From the NCBI RefSeq assembly GCF_012986595.1, contig NZ_JAAQYM010000001.1:62001-126000 (forward strand): 64,000 nucleotides of DNA. Direction: 5' to 3'. The translations under genes and the position numbers were made by a program. This DNA is from Pseudomonas koreensis (GTDB taxonomy: Bacteria > Pseudomonadota > Gammaproteobacteria > Pseudomonadales > Pseudomonadaceae). The stretch's first letter is position 1. Each line of letters opens with the position of its first letter. Shown piece after piece: positions 18,999 to 27,391 of this stretch. Below the pieces are notes generated by a model that ran no database searches, was not told the origin of the DNA, and saw nothing but the letters and a program-made list of their open reading frames with translations.

Positions 18999-19913
18999 TC
19001 AGCCCTTGATCGCGCGCCAGATTTTGCCGACCAGCGAAACCACGGCCAGCACTGCCGCGCCCGCGATGATCCCCGCGACGCCATTGAGCAACACAGGCAC
19101 CGCAAATCCGGCGCCGCCCGCCGCAGCGCCAACGCCTTCAATCCAGTGATGCACCAGCGGAATGCCGTGGGTCAGGATGCCGCCGCCGACGAGGAACATC
19201 GCCGCCGTACCGATCACCGACAGGCCTTTCATCATGTACGGCGCGGCGCGCAGGATCGCGTTACCGATGCTTTTCGCCGCCGAGGCGGATTTCTGCGTCA
19301 GCCACAGGCCCAGGTCGTCGAGTTTGACGATGCCGGCCACCAAGCCATAGACGCCGACAGTCATGACAATCGCGATGCCGGACATCACGATCACTTGCTG
19401 GGTCAGCGAGGCGTCGGCCACGGTGCCGAGGGTGATGGCGATGATTTCCGCCGAGAGGATGAAGTCGGTGCGGATCGCCCCTTTGATCTTGTCCTTCTCG
19501 TAGGCCACCAGATCGGTGCTCGGTTCGGCCACCGCCGCGCTCAGTTGCGCGTGGTCGGCGTCATCCTCGGCCTTGCTGTGCAGAAACTTGTGCGCGAGCT
19601 TCTCGAAACCTTCGAAACACAGGTACGCACCGCCGACCATCAGCAGCGGCGTCACCAGCCACGGCACGAACGCACTGATCGCCAGCGCCGACGGCACCAG
19701 AATCAGCTTGTTGAGGAACGAGCCCTTGGCGACTGCCCAGACCACGGGAATTTCCCGCTCGGCGCGCACCCCGGAGACCTGCTGGGCATTGAGCGCCAGA
19801 TCGTCGCCGAGCACCCCGGCGGTCTTCTTCGCGGCCATTTTGCTCATCAACGCCACGTCATCCAGCACGGTGGCAATATCGTCGATCAGCACCAGCAAAC
19901 TGCTTCCTGCCAT
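18999..19913 (-). CDS. DUF808 family inner-membrane protein (YedI-like)
   Basis: 304 aa, matching E. coli YedI in length and pattern. The N-terminus [42 protein letters not shown] is the hallmark of the family. Four to five membrane helices follow (around 75-105, 160-200, 230-260 and 265-295). Its function is not established. It is divergently placed from a TetR regulator with a 134-bp gap, which may or may not be functional linkage. Confidence 0.88.
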   Translation of the reverse strand: MAGSSLLVLIDDIATVLDDVALMSKMAAKKTAGVLGDDLALNAQQVSGVRAEREIPVVWAVAKGSFLNKLILVPSALAISAFVPWLVTPLLMVGGAYLCFEGFEKLAHKFLHSKAEDDADHAQLSAAVAEPSTDLVAYEKDKIKGAIRTDFILSAEIIAITLGTVADASLTQQVIVMSGIAIVMTVGVYGLVAGIVKLDDLGLWLTQKSASAAKSIGNAILRAAPYMMKGLSVIGTAAMFLVGGGILTHGIPLVHHWIEGVGAAAGGAGFAVPVLLNGVAGIIAGAAVLAVVSLVGKIWRAIKG

Positions 19914-20047
19914 GAATCTTGTTTCCTTATGTGAATAATGCCGCGCAGCATACCGCGACTGCAGGCCACACGGGGCATTCTTGAGCCACGCGCGAGGCCG
20001 GTGCTACCATGCGCAACCGCCAGAACAGGCAAGGAACCACCGGGTTT

Positions 20048-20653
20048 ATGAGCACAATCCGCGAGCGCAACAAAGAACTGATCCTGCGTGCTGCCAGTGA
20101 GGAGTTTGCCGACAAGGGCTTCGCTGCGACCAAAACCAGCGACATCGCCGCCAAGGCAGGATTGCCCAAGCCCAACGTCTACTACTACTTCAAGTCCAAG
20201 GAAAACCTCTACCGCGAGGTTCTGGAAAGCATCATCGTGCCGATCCTGCAGGCTTCGACCCCGTTCAACCCGGACGGCGTGCCGAGCGAAGTGCTCAGCG
20301 GCTACATCCGCTCGAAGATCCGCATCTCCCGCGACCTGCCTTTCGCCTCCAAGGTGTTCGCCAGCGAAATCATGCACGGCGCCCCGCACCTGAGCGCCGA
20401 TCTGGTCGAGCAGCTCAACAGCCAGGCCAAGCACAACATCGACTGCATCCAGAGCTGGATCGACCGCGGCCAGATCGCCCCGATCGACCCTAACCACCTG
20501 ATGTTCAGCATCTGGGCCGCGACCCAGACCTACGCCGACTTCGACTGGCAGATTTCTGCGGTGACCGGCAAGGACAAGCTGGACGAGGCTGATTACGAGG
20601 CGGCGGCGCAGACGATTATTCGGTTGGTGTTGAAAGGGTGTGAGCCGGACTGA
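20048..20653 (+). CDS. TetR/AcrR family transcriptional regulator
   Basis: 201 aa. The N-terminal helix-turn-helix covers about residues 10-57, with TSDIAAKAGLPKPNVYYYFKSKENLYREV. The C-terminal half (ASEIMHGAPHLSADLVEQLN; WAATQTYADFDWQIS) matches the YcdC/RutR-type ligand domain. In P. putida and P. aeruginosa such proteins can regulate nucleobase or amine catabolism, but the ligand cannot be inferred here. The ATG at 20048 is the start of the conserved region. The neighbour on the left (DUF808) is divergent; the gene to the right is a RAYT. Confidence 0.88.
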   Translation: MSTIRERNKELILRAASEEFADKGFAATKTSDIAAKAGLPKPNVYYYFKSKENLYREVLESIIVPILQASTPFNPDGVPSEVLSGYIRSKIRISRDLPFASKVFASEIMHGAPHLSADLVEQLNSQAKHNIDCIQSWIDRGQIAPIDPNHLMFSIWAATQTYADFDWQISAVTGKDKLDEADYEAAAQTIIRLVLKGCEPD

Positions 20654-20669
20654 GACCTAGTCGCAGCCA

Positions 20670-20732
20670 TCGCGAGCAGGCTCACTCCTACAGGGGAACG
20701 TATTCCAAATGTAGGAGTGAGCCTGCTCGCGA
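20670..20732. repeat. REP pair (family A, GTAG type) downstream of the RAYT gene
   Basis: Inverted copies of TCGCGAGCAGGCTCACTCC and its complement only about 15 bp apart, ending in GTAG-type tails (CTCCTACA). It lies 21 bp from the 3' end of the RAYT gene. Confidence 0.9.
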
Positions 20733-20753
20733 TCAAGGCGACACGGTTTTGGC

Positions 20754-21212
20754 TCAAACCCAAATGGCATCCCACAGCGGATAATCGCCTAGCTTTTCAA
20801 CCAGACCAGCCCGCAACGGGTTGGCTACGACATACCTTGCCATCTTCACTAAATCCTCCTCCCGCCGCAGTGCCCGGTCATGAAATCCTCTTTGCCAGAG
20901 GCAAACATTTCTGCCGGTAGCCTGATTCACCGCTTTGGTACTCAGCGATTTGGTCTTCTGCATCAGTTCGCTCAACGATCCTCTCTGCAATTCAATTAAC
21001 CAATGAAAATGATCCGGCATCACCACCCACGCCAGTGAGTTCGCCAAGCCGAGATCTTGTGCCCGCCGAAATTGATGAACCACCAAGCGGCCCAACGCAA
21101 AATCGGCAAAGATCGGTTTGCGATCAAGTGTGTTGGTCGTCAGAAGGTAGATTCGATTGGGCTCGGCATAGCGACCGGCTCGTAATCGATGTGCAGCGGG
21201 TAGATCAGGCAT
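20754..21212 (-). CDS. REP-associated tyrosine transposase (RAYT)
   Basis: Y1-type HUH single-strand nuclease of the TnpA_REP/RAYT family, 152 aa. The HUH metal site is in MPDHFHWLIE (HFH). The presumed catalytic tyrosine lies in the helix MARYVVANPLRAGLVEKLGDYP. WQRGFHDRAL and the C-terminal WDAIW are also family features. The ATG at 21212 is preferred to one five codons upstream because GGAGG lies 7 bases before it. The gene is flanked on both sides by family-A REP pairs carrying GTAG tails, the expected substrates. Such proteins are single-copy, vertically inherited domesticated transposases that spread REPINs. Confidence 0.93.
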   Translation of the reverse strand: MPDLPAAHRLRAGRYAEPNRIYLLTTNTLDRKPIFADFALGRLVVHQFRRAQDLGLANSLAWVVMPDHFHWLIELQRGSLSELMQKTKSLSTKAVNQATGRNVCLWQRGFHDRALRREEDLVKMARYVVANPLRAGLVEKLGDYPLWDAIWV

Positions 21213-21308
21213 TCCTTTGCCTCCCATGATCAGCTCATGAGAAGACTAGTTCTGCGTGCTCAGGTAGATGGGACAGACTGTTGGCTGGATGTTTCTGGGA
21301 GAGAGCTA

Positions 21309-21400
21309 TCGCGAGCAGGCTCACTCCTACAGGAGGTTTGTGGTGTTCAGACATTTTGTGTCCAACCAAGATCCCTTGTAGGAGTGAGCCTGCTCGCGAT
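21309..21400. repeat. REP pair (family A, GTAG type) upstream of the RAYT gene
   Basis: Inverted copies of TCGCGAGCAGGCTCACTCC about 55 bp apart. With the pair at 20670-20732 it brackets the RAYT gene. Confidence 0.9.
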
Positions 21401-21424
21401 AACGGTTAATCAATCAACGCAGAT

Positions 21425-21865
21425 TCAAGCCGCCACCCCCGCATCCGCTTTCAAATCCAGCGCCTCCACCGCTTTGATTGCCACCTGCTCATCAATATCC
21501 GACAGATCGCCGCTGATGCCGATCGCACCCAGCACATTTCCCGCCTGATCGCGGATCAACACACCACCCGGTGCCGGCACGACGCTGCCCTGGCCCATGC
21601 TGTTCAGCGCGGCAATAAACGCCGGGCGTTGTTGGGCGTCCAGTGCCAGCAGGCGTGAGCCTTTGCCCAGCGCGATGGCGCCCCAGGCTTTGCCGATGGC
21701 GATCTGCGGGCGCAGCAGGCTGGCGCCGTCTTCGCGTTGCAGGGTGATCAGGTGGCCGCCGGTATCGAGTACCGCGATGGTCAGCGGCGCGGCGTTGGTG
21801 CCGCGCCCGATGCTGATGGCTTCGTTGACCAGGTTGACTGCGACTTTCAAGGTTAAAGCGCTCAT
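21425..21865 (-). CDS. GlcG/HbpS family protein beside the glyoxylate cluster
   Basis: 146 aa, full-length single-domain GlcG/HbpS (DUF336) fold. Typical motifs are APLTIAVLDTGGHLITLQREDGA, AIGKAWGAIALG and PAPGGVLIRDQAGNVLGAIGISGDLSDIDEQVA. Members are encoded with glycolate/glyoxylate genes (glcG) or bind heme (HbpS); the exact function is unknown. It is divergent from gcl and shares its upstream region, in which two identical palindromes occur. A stem-loop (GAGCTGCG/CGCAGCTC, 21901-21925) lies in its predicted leader. Confidence 0.88.
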   Translation of the reverse strand: MSALTLKVAVNLVNEAISIGRGTNAAPLTIAVLDTGGHLITLQREDGASLLRPQIAIGKAWGAIALGKGSRLLALDAQQRPAFIAALNSMGQGSVVPAPGGVLIRDQAGNVLGAIGISGDLSDIDEQVAIKAVEALDLKADAGVAA

Positions 21866-21958
21866 GGTGCCGTCCTCATTTTGTTATTGGGAAAGTCGTG
21901 GAGCTGCGCGGTTGTGCCGCAGCTCGATGCCACAAATAGAACACAATGAACTATTTTT

Positions 21959-21968
21959 TTGTATACAA
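21959..21968. promoter_or_regulatory. Palindromic operator TTGTATACAA, copy 1
   Basis: A perfect 10-bp palindrome about 94 bp upstream of the glcG-like start and 86 bp before the candidate gcl -35. It is identical to copy 2 at 22098. Palindromes with a GTATAC centre are typical of FadR-type GntR regulators. In P. putida the gcl cluster is controlled by the GntR-family repressor GclR, which makes that the leading hypothesis. Confidence 0.6.
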
Positions 21969-22053
21969 TAATTCTCGAAAAGCGCCACATGCGACGAAAA
22001 GCCACAGCAGAACCTGGCTTCCGACGAATGAAACAGGCGCTTGAGAAAATGGA

Positions 22054-22083
22054 TTGACCTGCGCCGTCCGCCGTGAATACACT
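22054..22083 (+). promoter_or_regulatory. Candidate gcl promoter
   Basis: TTGACC (22054-22059) and TACACT (22078-22083) separated by 18 bp, about 52 bp upstream of the gcl ATG. The second TTGTATACAA palindrome begins 14 bp after the -10 box, at about +8 to +17, well placed to block transcription. Confidence 0.6.
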
Positions 22084-22097
22084 CTGCGCAAAGCCAC

Positions 22098-22107
22098 TTG
22101 TATACAA
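22098..22107. promoter_or_regulatory. Palindromic operator TTGTATACAA, copy 2
   Basis: Second exact copy of the palindrome, just downstream of the candidate gcl -10 and 28 bp before the gcl ATG. Centre-to-centre distance to copy 1 is 139 bp, which could permit a repression loop across the divergent glcG-gcl region. Confidence 0.65.
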
Positions 22108-22134
22108 TTACAAAACGTAAAGAGGCACAAAACC

Positions 22135-23910
22135 ATGAGCAAAATGAGAGCAATCGAAGCCGCCGTTCTGGTGATGCGCCGTGAAGGGGTTGATACCGCT
22201 TTTGGCATTCCGGGTGCTGCGATCAACCCGCTGTACTCCGCACTGAAAAAAGTCGGTGGCATCGATCACGTCCTCGCTCGCCACGTTGAAGGCGCGTCGC
22301 ACATGGCCGAGGGTTACACCCGCACCAAGGCCGGCAACATCGGCGTGTGCATCGGTACATCCGGCCCGGCCGGTACCGACATGGTCACCGGGCTCTACAG
22401 CGCGTCGGCCGACTCGATTCCCATCCTCTGCATTACCGGCCAGGCACCCCGCGCCCGTATGCACAAGGAAGACTTCCAGGCGGTCGACATCACCAGCATC
22501 GTCAAGCCCGTCACCAAGTGGGCGACCACGGTTCTGGAGCCGGGCCAGGTGCCTTATGCGTTCCAGAAAGCCTTCTATGAAATGCGCTCCGGCCGTCCTG
22601 GCCCGGTGCTGATCGATCTGCCGTTCGACGTGCAGATGGCTGAAATCGAATTCGACATCGACGCTTACCAGCCTTTGCCGCTGGCCAAGCCGACCGCGAC
22701 CCGCGTTCAGGTCGAGAAGGCTTTGGCCCTGCTCGATCAGGCTGAGCGTCCATTGCTGGTGGCCGGTGGCGGCATCATCAACGCTGACGCCAGCGACCTG
22801 CTGGTCGAGTTCGCCGAACTGACCGGCATCCCGGTCATCCCGACCCTGATGGGCTGGGGCACCATCCCGGACGATCACCCGTTGATGGTCGGCATGGTCG
22901 GTCTGCAGACGTCGCACCGTTACGGCAACGCGACGATGCTCAAGTCCGACGTGGTGCTGGGTATCGGTAACCGTTGGGCCAACCGTCACACCGGCTCGGT
23001 CGACGTGTACACCGAAGGTCGCAAGTTCATTCACGTCGACATCGAAGGCACGCAGATCGGCCGCGTGTTCACCCCGGATCTGGGCATCGTGTCCGACGCC
23101 GCTGCCGCACTGACCGTGTTCATTGAAGTGGCGCGTGAGTGGCAAGCCGCCGGCAAGCTGAAAAACCGCAGTGCCTGGTTGCAGGACTGCCAGCAGCGCA
23201 AGGCCAGCCTGCAGCGCAAGACCCACTTCGACAACGTGCCGGTCAAGCCGCAGCGCGTGTATGAAGAGATGAACCAAGTATTCGGCAAAGACACCTGCTA
23301 CGTCAGCACCATTGGTCTGTCGCAGATTGCCGGCGCGCAGTTCCTGCACGTCTACAAGCCGCGTCACTGGATCAACTGCGGTCAGGCCGGCCCTCTGGGC
23401 TGGACCATTCCGGCAGCGCTGGGCGTGGTCAAGGCCGATCCGAACCGTAAAGTCGTGGCCCTGTCGGGGGACTATGACTTCCAGTTCATGATCGAGGAGC
23501 TGGCGGTCGGCGCTCAGTTCAAACTGCCTTACATCCACGTCGTGGTGAACAACTCGTACCTGGGGCTGATCCGTCAGGCCCAGCGCGGGTTCGAAATGGA
23601 CTACTGCGTGCAGCTGTCCTTCGATAACCTGAACGCGCCGGAACTCAACGGTTACGGTGTCGACCACGTCGCGGTTGCCGAAGGCCTGGGCTGCAAGGCG
23701 CTGCGTGTGTTCGAACCGGCTGACATCGCCCCTGCCCTGCGCAAGGCCGAACAGATGATCGAAGAGTTCAAGGTGCCGGTGATCGTCGAGATCATTCTGG
23801 AGCGTGTGACCAACATCTCCATGGGGACCGAGATCAACGCCGTCAACGAATTCGAAGACCTGGCGCTGGTCGGCAACGATGCGCCAACGGCGATTTCGCT
23901 GCTCGATTAA
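22135..23910 (+). CDS. gcl: Glyoxylate carboligase (tartronate-semialdehyde synthase)
   Basis: TPP- and FAD-dependent enzyme condensing two glyoxylates to tartronate semialdehyde and CO2. 591 aa, the normal length. The N-terminal pyrimidine-binding domain begins [31 protein letters not shown]. In the position of the usual active-site glutamate, Gcl has valine; here the aligned stretch is [14 protein letters not shown]. The C-terminal TPP motif is [33 protein letters not shown]. The start has AGAGG upstream. First gene of gcl-hyi-glxR-ttuD-pykF, which channels glyoxylate (from glycolate, allantoin or ethylene glycol) to pyruvate. Confidence 0.97.
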   Translation: MSKMRAIEAAVLVMRREGVDTAFGIPGAAINPLYSALKKVGGIDHVLARHVEGASHMAEGYTRTKAGNIGVCIGTSGPAGTDMVTGLYSASADSIPILCITGQAPRARMHKEDFQAVDITSIVKPVTKWATTVLEPGQVPYAFQKAFYEMRSGRPGPVLIDLPFDVQMAEIEFDIDAYQPLPLAKPTATRVQVEKALALLDQAERPLLVAGGGIINADASDLLVEFAELTGIPVIPTLMGWGTIPDDHPLMVGMVGLQTSHRYGNATMLKSDVVLGIGNRWANRHTGSVDVYTEGRKFIHVDIEGTQIGRVFTPDLGIVSDAAAALTVFIEVAREWQAAGKLKNRSAWLQDCQQRKASLQRKTHFDNVPVKPQRVYEEMNQVFGKDTCYVSTIGLSQIAGAQFLHVYKPRHWINCGQAGPLGWTIPAALGVVKADPNRKVVALSGDYDFQFMIEELAVGAQFKLPYIHVVVNNSYLGLIRQAQRGFEMDYCVQLSFDNLNAPELNGYGVDHVAVAEGLGCKALRVFEPADIAPALRKAEQMIEEFKVPVIVEIILERVTNISMGTEINAVNEFEDLALVGNDAPTAISLLD

Positions 23911-23942
23911 CTGCTGACCGCTCTCCCAGTGGGAGCGGGCCA

Positions 23943-24036
23943 TGTGGCGAGGGAGCTTGCTCCCGCTGGGGCGCGAAGCGGCCCTGAAATCCTGGGTCTG
24001 CTACGCAGCCCAGCGGGAGCAAGCTCCCTCGCCACA
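23943..24036. repeat. REP pair (family C) between gcl and hyi
   Basis: Inverted copies of GGCGAGGGAGCTTGCTCCC about 50 bp apart. It lies within the predicted operon, so it would form a strong hairpin in the polycistronic mRNA. Confidence 0.88.
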
Positions 24037-24085
24037 CAAGCCCGCTGCCATATGGGGAACCTCACACGATTTACGGGAGACCACC

Positions 24086-24868
24086 ATGCCGCGTTTCGCA
24101 GCCAACCTGTCCATGCTGTTCACCGAACAGGATTTCCTTGCCCGTTTCGACGCCGCCGCCAAAGCCGGTTTCAGTGGCGTGGAATACCTGTTCCCGTACG
24201 ACTTCAGCTCCGCCGAAATCAAGGCCAAACTGGATGCCAACGGTCTGACTCAAGTGCTGTTCAACCTGCCGGCCGGTGACTGGGCCAAGGGCGAGCGCGG
24301 TATTGCGTGCCTGCCGGATCGGGTCGAGGAGTTCCGCGCCGGTGTCGATCTGGCGATTGCCTACGCGCAAGTGCTGGGCAACACCCAGGTCAACTGCCTG
24401 GCCGGTATCCGTCCGCAAGGCGTGGACGATGCCACCGTGGAAAAGACCTTTGTCGCCAACCTCAAGTACGCGGCCGACAAGCTGCAGGCGGCGGGTATCA
24501 AACTGGTGATGGAAGCGATCAACACCCGCGACATCCCGGGCTTCTACCTGAACAACACGGCGCAAGCCCTGTCGATTCGCGAACAGGTCGGCAGCGCCAA
24601 TCTGTTCCTGCAATACGACATCTATCACATGCAAATCATGGAAGGCGATCTGGCCCGCACCCTGCAATCGCACCTGGGCGAGATCAACCATGTGCAGCTC
24701 GCGGACAACCCGGGGCGCAACGAGCCGGGCACCGGTGAGATCAACTACCGCTTCCTGTTCGAACACCTGGACCGCATCGGTTATCAGGGTTGGGTTGGCT
24801 GTGAATACAAGCCGCTGACTACCACTGAGGCGGGCCTCGGCTGGCTGAAGACCCACAACGCAATTTAA
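24086..24868 (+). CDS. hyi: Hydroxypyruvate isomerase
   Basis: Interconverts hydroxypyruvate and tartronate semialdehyde. 260 aa, xylose-isomerase-like TIM barrel. Family motifs are the N-terminal RFAANLSMLFTEQDFLARFDAAAKAGFSGVEYLFPYD, then VMEAINTRDIPGFYL (metal-ligand Glu), LQYDIYHMQIMEGDL (metal-ligand Asp/His) and GEINYRFLFEHLDRIGYQGWVGCEYKP. The ATG at 24086 is preceded by GGGAGA. It lies 175 bp after gcl, the gap being occupied by a REP pair. Confidence 0.95.
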   Translation: MPRFAANLSMLFTEQDFLARFDAAAKAGFSGVEYLFPYDFSSAEIKAKLDANGLTQVLFNLPAGDWAKGERGIACLPDRVEEFRAGVDLAIAYAQVLGNTQVNCLAGIRPQGVDDATVEKTFVANLKYAADKLQAAGIKLVMEAINTRDIPGFYLNNTAQALSIREQVGSANLFLQYDIYHMQIMEGDLARTLQSHLGEINHVQLADNPGRNEPGTGEINYRFLFEHLDRIGYQGWVGCEYKPLTTTEAGLGWLKTHNAI

Positions 24869-24885
24869 GAACACTGCAAAACCCT

Positions 24886-25018
24886 TGTGGCGAGGGAGCT
24901 TGCTCCCGCTCGGCTGCGCAGCAGTCGTAAACCCTGCAAACCGATTTTGTCTGACACACCACAGTGGCTGGTTTTGGGGGGGCTTCGCCCCCCAGCGGGA
25001 GCAAGCTCCCTCGCCACA
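24886..25018. repeat. REP pair (family C) between hyi and glxR
   Basis: Inverted copies of TGTGGCGAGGGAGCTTGCTCCC flank about 85 bp. The right part carries an extra GGGGGGCTTCGCCCCCC hairpin just before the second copy. Confidence 0.88.
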
Positions 25019-25068
25019 AAGTGTGTTCGGCAGATTATTTGGCTACACAAAAACAAGAGGATTTTCTC

Positions 25069-25962
25069 ATGGCTAAAATCGGATTTATCGGCACCGGCAT
25101 CATGGGCCACCCAATGGCGGCAAACCTGCAGAAAGCCGGTCACAGCCTGTTCCTGTCGGCGCACCACGACGCCGCCCCGGCTGATCTGGTGGCTGCTGGC
25201 GCCGTCGCCCTGGCCAACCCGCGCGACGTGGCGCAGGAAGCTGAATTCATCATCGTCATGGTCCCGGATACCCCGCAGGTCGACGACGTGCTGTTCCGCG
25301 CCGACGGCGTTGCTGCCGGTATCGGCAAAGGCAAAGTGGTGATCGACATGAGTTCGATCTCGCCGACCGCCACCAAGGCGTTTGCCGCCAAGATCAACGA
25401 GAAAGGCGCGCAATACCTCGACGCGCCCGTCTCCGGCGGTGAGGTCGGTGCCAAAGCCGCGACCCTGAGCATCATGGTCGGTGGCGACGCCGATGCCTTC
25501 GAACGCGCCCTGCCGCTGTTCCAGGCGATGGGCAAGAACATCACCCTGGTCGGTGGCAATGGCGACGGTCAGACCGCCAAGGTCGCGAACCAGATCATCG
25601 TCGCGCTGAACATTCAGGCCGTGGCCGAAGCCCTGCTGTTCGCCTCGAAAAACGGTGCTGATCCAGCCAAGGTGCGTGAAGCGCTGATGGGCGGTTTCGC
25701 TTCGTCGAAGATTCTCGAAGTGCACGGCGAGCGCATGATCAAAGGCACCTTCGATCCGGGCTTCCGCATCAGCCTGCACCAGAAGGACCTGAACCTGGCG
25801 CTGCAAGGTGCCAAGGAGCTGAACATCAACCTGCCGAACACCGCCAACGCCCAGCAAGTGTTCAGCACCTGCGCGGCCATCGGTGGCAGCAACTGGGACC
25901 ACTCGGCGCTGATCAAGGGCCTGGAACACATGGCCAACTTCTCGATTCGCGACAAAAAATAA
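25069..25962 (+). CDS. glxR: 2-hydroxy-3-oxopropionate (tartronate semialdehyde) reductase
   Basis: NAD(P)H-dependent reduction of tartronate semialdehyde to D-glycerate. 297 aa, 3-hydroxyacid dehydrogenase family. The Rossmann motif is GFIGTGIMGHPMAANLQKAGH (residues 5-25), and the substrate-binding motif DAPVSGGEVGAKAATLSIMVGG is near 120-141. The catalytic lysine region GNGDGQTAKVANQI contains the family lysine near residue 171. The start is the ATG in CTCATGGCTAAAATC. Third gene of the gcl operon. Confidence 0.95.
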   Translation: MAKIGFIGTGIMGHPMAANLQKAGHSLFLSAHHDAAPADLVAAGAVALANPRDVAQEAEFIIVMVPDTPQVDDVLFRADGVAAGIGKGKVVIDMSSISPTATKAFAAKINEKGAQYLDAPVSGGEVGAKAATLSIMVGGDADAFERALPLFQAMGKNITLVGGNGDGQTAKVANQIIVALNIQAVAEALLFASKNGADPAKVREALMGGFASSKILEVHGERMIKGTFDPGFRISLHQKDLNLALQGAKELNINLPNTANAQQVFSTCAAIGGSNWDHSALIKGLEHMANFSIRDKK

Positions 25963-25978
25963 AGCCTGCACAAAACCC

Positions 25979-26068
25979 TGTGGGAGCGAGCCTGCTCGCG
26001 AAAACGGTTGCACATTCAACATTCATGTTGGCTGACACACCGCCTTCGCGAGCAGGCTCGCTCCCACA
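25979..26068. repeat. REP pair (family A variant) between glxR and ttuD
   Basis: Inverted copies of TGTGGGAGCGAGCCTGCTCGC about 45 bp apart, filling most of the glxR-ttuD gap. Confidence 0.88.
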
Positions 26069-26116
26069 AGGGTTCCGAGTTGCCCTTTCGAATAACAAGA
26101 ATTCCGGGAGCCCGCC

Positions 26117-27391
26117 ATGTCGGTCGATCCGCAACAACTGCTGCGCGAGCTGTTTGCCACAGCCATCGACGCGGCCCATCCGAACCAAGTCCTCGAAGCC
26201 CATCTGCCCGCCGATCGCACTGGCCGGGTGATTGTCATCGGCGCCGGTAAAGCGGCCGCCGCCATGGCGCAAGTGGTCGAGCGCTGCTGGCAGGGTGACG
26301 TCTCTGGCCTGGTGGTGACCCGTTACGGTCACGGCGCTCCGTGCGAAAAAATCGAAGTGGTCGAAGCCGCGCATCCGGTGCCGGACGCCGCTGGTCTGGC
26401 CGTGGCCAAACGGGTGCTCGAACTGGTCAGCAACCTGACCGAAGACGATCGCGTGATCTTCCTGCTCTCCGGCGGCGGCTCTGCCCTGCTCGCCCTGCCG
26501 GCCGAAGGCATCACTCTGGCCGACAAGCAGTCGATCAATAAAGCCCTGCTCAAATCCGGCGCGACCATCGGCGAGATGAACTGCGTGCGCAAGCACCTCT
26601 CGGCGATCAAAGGTGGGCGTCTGGGCAAGGCCTGCTGGCCGGCCACTGTTTACACCTACGCGATTTCCGATGTGCCGGGTGACCTCGCCACGGTCATCGC
26701 TTCCGGCCCGACGGTGGCCGACCCGAGCACTTCGGCCGAAGCGCTGGCGATCCTCAAGCGCTACGGCATCGAAGTTCCGGCCTCGGTGCGCACCTGGCTG
26801 CAAAGCCCGGAATCGGAAACCGTCAAACCCGGCGATCCGAGCCTCGCCCGCAGTCATTTCCAGTTGATCGCCCGTCCTCAGCAATCGCTGGATGCCGCCG
26901 CAGTGAAATGCCGACAGGCCGGTTTCAGCACGCTGATCCTTGGCGACCTGGAAGGTGAATCCCGCGAAGTGGCGAAGGTCCACGCCGGCATCGCCCGGCA
27001 GATCATCAACCATGGCCAGCCATTGGCGGCGCCGTGCGTGATTCTTTCCGGTGGCGAAACCACCGTGACCGTGCGCGGCAATGGCCGTGGCGGACGCAAC
27101 GCCGAATTCCTCCTCAGCCTCACCGACAGCCTCAAGGGTCAGCCCGGCGTCTATGCGCTGGCCGGTGACACCGATGGCATCGACGGCTCGGAAGACAACG
27201 CCGGCGCCATCATGACCCCGGACAGCTACGCCCGCGCCGCCGCCCTCGGTTTGAGCGCTAGCGACGAGCTGGATAACAACAACGGTTACGGCTACTTCGA
27301 GGCGCTCGACGCGCTGATCGTCACCGAGCCGACCCGCACCAACGTCAACGACTTCCGCGCCATCCTGATCCTTGAGAACTGCAAATCATGA
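26117..27391 (+). CDS. ttuD: Glycerate 2-kinase / hydroxypyruvate reductase family protein
   Basis: MOFRL-type protein of 424 aa. Proteins of this family were named hydroxypyruvate reductase (TtuD), while biochemical work on relatives shows glycerate 2-kinase; the position between glxR and pyk favours making 2-phosphoglycerate from glycerate. Motifs are RVIVIGAGKAAAAMAQVVE (about 35-53), VIFLLSGGGSALLALPAEG, VRKHLSAIKGGRLGK, PCVILSGGETTVTV with GRGGRNAEFLL, and AGDTDGIDGSEDNAGA. The stop overlaps the pykF start (ATGA). Confidence 0.92.
   Translation: MSVDPQQLLRELFATAIDAAHPNQVLEAHLPADRTGRVIVIGAGKAAAAMAQVVERCWQGDVSGLVVTRYGHGAPCEKIEVVEAAHPVPDAAGLAVAKRVLELVSNLTEDDRVIFLLSGGGSALLALPAEGITLADKQSINKALLKSGATIGEMNCVRKHLSAIKGGRLGKACWPATVYTYAISDVPGDLATVIASGPTVADPSTSAEALAILKRYGIEVPASVRTWLQSPESETVKPGDPSLARSHFQLIARPQQSLDAAAVKCRQAGFSTLILGDLEGESREVAKVHAGIARQIINHGQPLAAPCVILSGGETTVTVRGNGRGGRNAEFLLSLTDSLKGQPGVYALAGDTDGIDGSEDNAGAIMTPDSYARAAALGLSASDELDNNNGYGYFEALDALIVTEPTRTNVNDFRAILILENCKS

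Noticed and set aside
22108..23943. 611-codon minus-strand open frame over gcl
   Set aside because: Antisense shadow of gcl.
20670..26068. Repeated hairpins considered as a CRISPR array
   Set aside because: Repeats are inverted REP pairs at irregular intervals between genes, with no constant repeat-spacer pattern and no cas genes.
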